Below, one piece after another: positions 35,301 to 36,626 of a DNA stretch of 36,626 bases. Under the pieces are notes generated by a model. That model saw nothing but the letters and a program-made list of their open reading frames with translations, did no database searches and was not told the origin of the DNA. The translations under genes and the position numbers were made by a program. Position 1 is the stretch's first letter; each line of letters begins with the position of its first letter. Source of the DNA: Fluviicola sp. (GTDB lineage: Bacteria; Bacteroidota; Bacteroidia; Flavobacteriales_D; Crocinitomicaceae); the NCBI GenBank assembly GCA_021300395.1, contig JAJTEO010000007.1, positions 1 through 36,626 of the forward strand, given 5' to 3'.

Positions 35301-36626
35301 TGTGAAGAGTTGGGGCACGGTTCAAAAGAACTGGATGTCCTTTCAATACGCTTTCCAAAATATCCCAAACAACTGGTTCTTTTTTATCAACGATTTTTTT
35401 AGCCGATTTAACTGTTTTAACAATACCACGCTCAATCATTTTACGAATGATAAACGGTTTGTAAAGCTCTGCAGCCATATCTTTAGGTAAACCACACTCA
35501 TGTAATTTCAAGAATGGTCCAACAACAATTACCGAACGTGCAGAATAATCAACACGTTTACCCAATAAGTTTTGACGGAAACGTCCTTGTTTACCTTTTA
35601 ATGAATCAGATAAAGATTTTAAAGGTCTGTTAGATTCAGTTTTAACAGCACTAGATTTTCTAGAGTTATCAAATAATGAATCTACAGATTCTTGAAGCAT
35701 ACGTTTTTCATTACGTAAAATTACTTCAGGAGCTTTAATTTCAATTAATCGTTTCAAACGGTTGTTACGTATAATAACACGTCTGTATAAATCATTTAAA
35801 TCTGAAGTTGCAAAACGACCTCCATCCAATGGAACTAAAGGACGTAATTCTGGTGGAATAACAGGAACAACTTTGATCACCATCCATTCAGGACGGTTAT
35901 CAATTCTCTCCTGAGATTCACGCATAGATTCAACAACTTGTAATCTTTTTAACGCTTCATTTTTACGTTGCATAGACGTTTCCGTGTTTGCTTGGTGACG
36001 TAAATCATAAGAAGTTTGTTCAAGATCTAAAGTTTTCAATAAATCGTAAAGCGCTTCAGCACCCATTTTTGCTACAAATTTATTAGGATCTGTATCTTCT
36101 AAATATTGATTTTCTTTCGGAAGTGTATCTAAAATATCTAAATATTCCTCTTCTGCTAAGAAATCCAATCTATTTAAAGCTGAACCATCTGCATTTGTTG
36201 CAATACCTCCTTGGATTACTACAAAACGCTCGTAGTAAATAATTTGGTCTAATTTTTTTGTAGGTAAACCTAATAAGTATCCAATTTTGTTTGGAAGAGA
36301 ACGGAAGTACCAAATATGTGCTACTGGAACAACTAATGAAATATGTCCCATACGCTCACGACGTACTTTTTTCTCTGTTACTTCAACCCCACAACGGTCA
36401 CAAACGATTCCTTTATAACGGATTCTATTGTATTTACCACAGTGACATTCGTAATCTTTAACAGGTCCAAATATTCTTTCACAAAATAAACCATCTCTTT
36501 CCGGTTTGTATGTACGATAATTAATCGTTTCCGGCTTTAAAACTTCTCCGCTAGATTGCTCTAACATTAACTCTGGAGAAGCTAAAGAGATCGTAATTTT
36601 ATTAAAACTACTTTGTGTTTTTGGTG
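32356..36626 (-). CDS. rpoC: RNA polymerase subunit beta', 5' end missing
   Basis: 1422 residues are in the window and the frame stays open through the right edge. The internal ATG at 36567 is not the start: the codons before it ([13 protein letters not shown]) match the usual beta' N-terminal part. Seen in order: zinc site 1 (CHCG ... CDRCG), the clamp and lid, the catalytic NADFDGD with its three Mg-binding aspartates (about 35197-35220), the bridge and trigger-loop area, zinc site 2 ([13 protein letters not shown]), and the C-terminal part with [15 protein letters not shown]. The last residues are [13 protein letters not shown]. rpoB is expected just outside the window. Confidence 0.98.
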   Translation of the reverse strand, partial: PKTQSSFNKITISLASPELMLEQSSGEVLKPETINYRTYKPERDGLFCERIFGPVKDYECHCGKYNRIRYKGIVCDRCGVEVTEKKVRRERMGHISLVVPVAHIWYFRSLPNKIGYLLGLPTKKLDQIIYYERFVVIQGGIATNADGSALNRLDFLAEEEYLDILDTLPKENQYLEDTDPNKFVAKMGAEALYDLLKTLDLEQTSYDLRHQANTETSMQRKNEALKRLQVVESMRESQERIDNRPEWMVIKVVPVIPPELRPLVPLDGGRFATSDLNDLYRRVIIRNNRLKRLIEIKAPEVILRNEKRMLQESVDSLFDNSRKSSAVKTESNRPLKSLSDSLKGKQGRFRQNLLGKRVDYSARSVIVVGPFLKLHECGLPKDMAAELYKPFIIRKMIERGIVKTVKSAKKIVDKKEPVVWDILESVLKGHPVLLNRAPTLHRLGIQAFQPKLIEGKAIRLHPLVTTAFNADFDGDQMAVHLPLGNAAILEAQLLMLASHNILNPANGAPIAVPSQDMVLGLYYITKGKRTKDDVIVKGEDGIFYSPEEVIIAYNEKQLDLHAHIKVKTYDLDENGVPTLQMIETTCGRVLFNELVPREVGYINDVLTKKALRDIIGNVLKVSGTSRTAQFLDDIKEIGYDMAFKGGLSFNLDDIIIPKEKEELVAKAETEVTEVMGNYNMGLITNNERYNQIIDIWTHTNSRLTNILMDQLKNDMQGFNSIYMMYDSGARGSKEQIRQLSGMRGLMAKPQKSGASSQDIIENPILSNFKEGLSILEYFISTHGARKGLADTALKTADAGYLTRRLVDVAQDVVINSNDCGTLRGLTATALMKNDEIVEPLYDRILGRTSVHDIFNPETEELIVAAGELILESTATAIEKAGIDEVEIRSVLTCEMRRGVCSKCYGRNLSNHRLAQIGDSVGVIAAQSIGEPGTQLTLRTFHVGGTASNTGSESDLKAKASGVLEIEELRTIEKKNADGTVKNVVIGRSAELKIVDEKTGIVLMNTNIPYGSEMVFNQAGGKIKKGDVICKWDQYNAVIVSEVNGKVVFDSILEGVTCREEVDEQTGFAEKVIIESRDKKKNPSIHIIDPKTKEILREYSLPVSAHISVKEGDVLEAGEILVKIPRSSGKTGDITGGLPRVTELFEARNPSNPAIVSEIDGIAEYGKIKRGNREIQITSKTGEVRKYLVPLSKHILVQENDFIRAGQPLSDGAITPNDILNIEGPTKVQEYIVNEIQEVYRLQGVKINDKHFEVIVRQMMLKSEIIDSGDTKFLEGQSVRKVEIMEENDGIYGMKVVVDAGDSTALKPGMILSARKLRDENSQLKREDKRLVEARDAVPATSTPLLQGITRASLQTQSFISAASFQETTKVLNEAALSGKEDHLLGLKENVIVGHLIPSGTGVRSFQNMIVASKEDYEAMSAK

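Noticed and set aside
35171-35368. Frames on both strands inside rpoC
   Set aside because: They are shadows within the highly conserved catalytic region of beta'.

Overview
The window is visibly AT-rich and reads as a chromosomal piece of a Bacteroidota genome, most likely order Flavobacteriales. The lineage signs are TAnnTTTG-type promoter elements with almost no Shine-Dalgarno sequences, a Bacteroidota-type rpoC followed by a DUF3467 gene, an S46 dipeptidyl peptidase of the DPP11 type, RNase Y beside zapA, and a SiaB/SiaC pair. No tRNA, rRNA, CRISPR array, transposase or phage gene is visible. Both ends cut through genes: a DUF3298-type gene at the left and rpoC at the right. Genus cannot be read from the sequence alone.

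Region 1 (1-7.1 kb, + strand) holds envelope or secreted proteins and dihydrolipoyl dehydrogenase, and it is damaged. Four consecutive genes are broken: a secreted fibronectin-III protein, a secreted repeat protein with three FWG motifs, a putative outer-membrane barrel protein, and lpdA. The first three need a single-base frame correction. lpdA has lost about 48-50 codons from its middle. All four shifts go the same way (net loss of 1 modulo 3), while about 29 kb to the right shows no broken gene. This is either local pseudogenisation or local sequence error.

Region 2 (7.1-16.0 kb) is a set of small units. They are a PadR regulator with a membrane protein carrying a duplicated FKIMHWPGA motif; a DPP11 peptidase followed at 9 bases by a complete HepT/MntA (HEPN-MNT) toxin-antitoxin pair and a 63-residue two-helix membrane protein; an orphan membrane protein; the siaB-siaC-coaE operon; a SAM methyltransferase; and a ZIP metal transporter. 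Two hairpin terminators here are near-identical, with compensating changes.

Region 3 (16.0-27.9 kb, all - strand) is a tightly packed polysaccharide operon, with most genes overlapping by 4-17 bases. In transcription order it encodes a polymerase/ligase-family membrane protein, a Wzx-type flippase, a glycosyltransferase made of two tandem homologous halves, two GT4-like transferases, a second O-antigen ligase-family protein, a WbuB-like GT4, a DegT aminotransferase, a small phosphoglycosyl transferase and an SGNH hydrolase. Together they could prime, extend, flip, polymerise and ligate a surface glycan. No Wza/Wzc-type export genes are present.

Region 4 (27.9-36.6 kb) is housekeeping: RNase Y, ZapA, a small coiled-coil protein, a divergent secreted M23 peptidase, DUF3467 and rpoC. 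A strong terminator sits between rpoC and the DUF3467 gene. No gene-free stretch exceeds about 260 bases.
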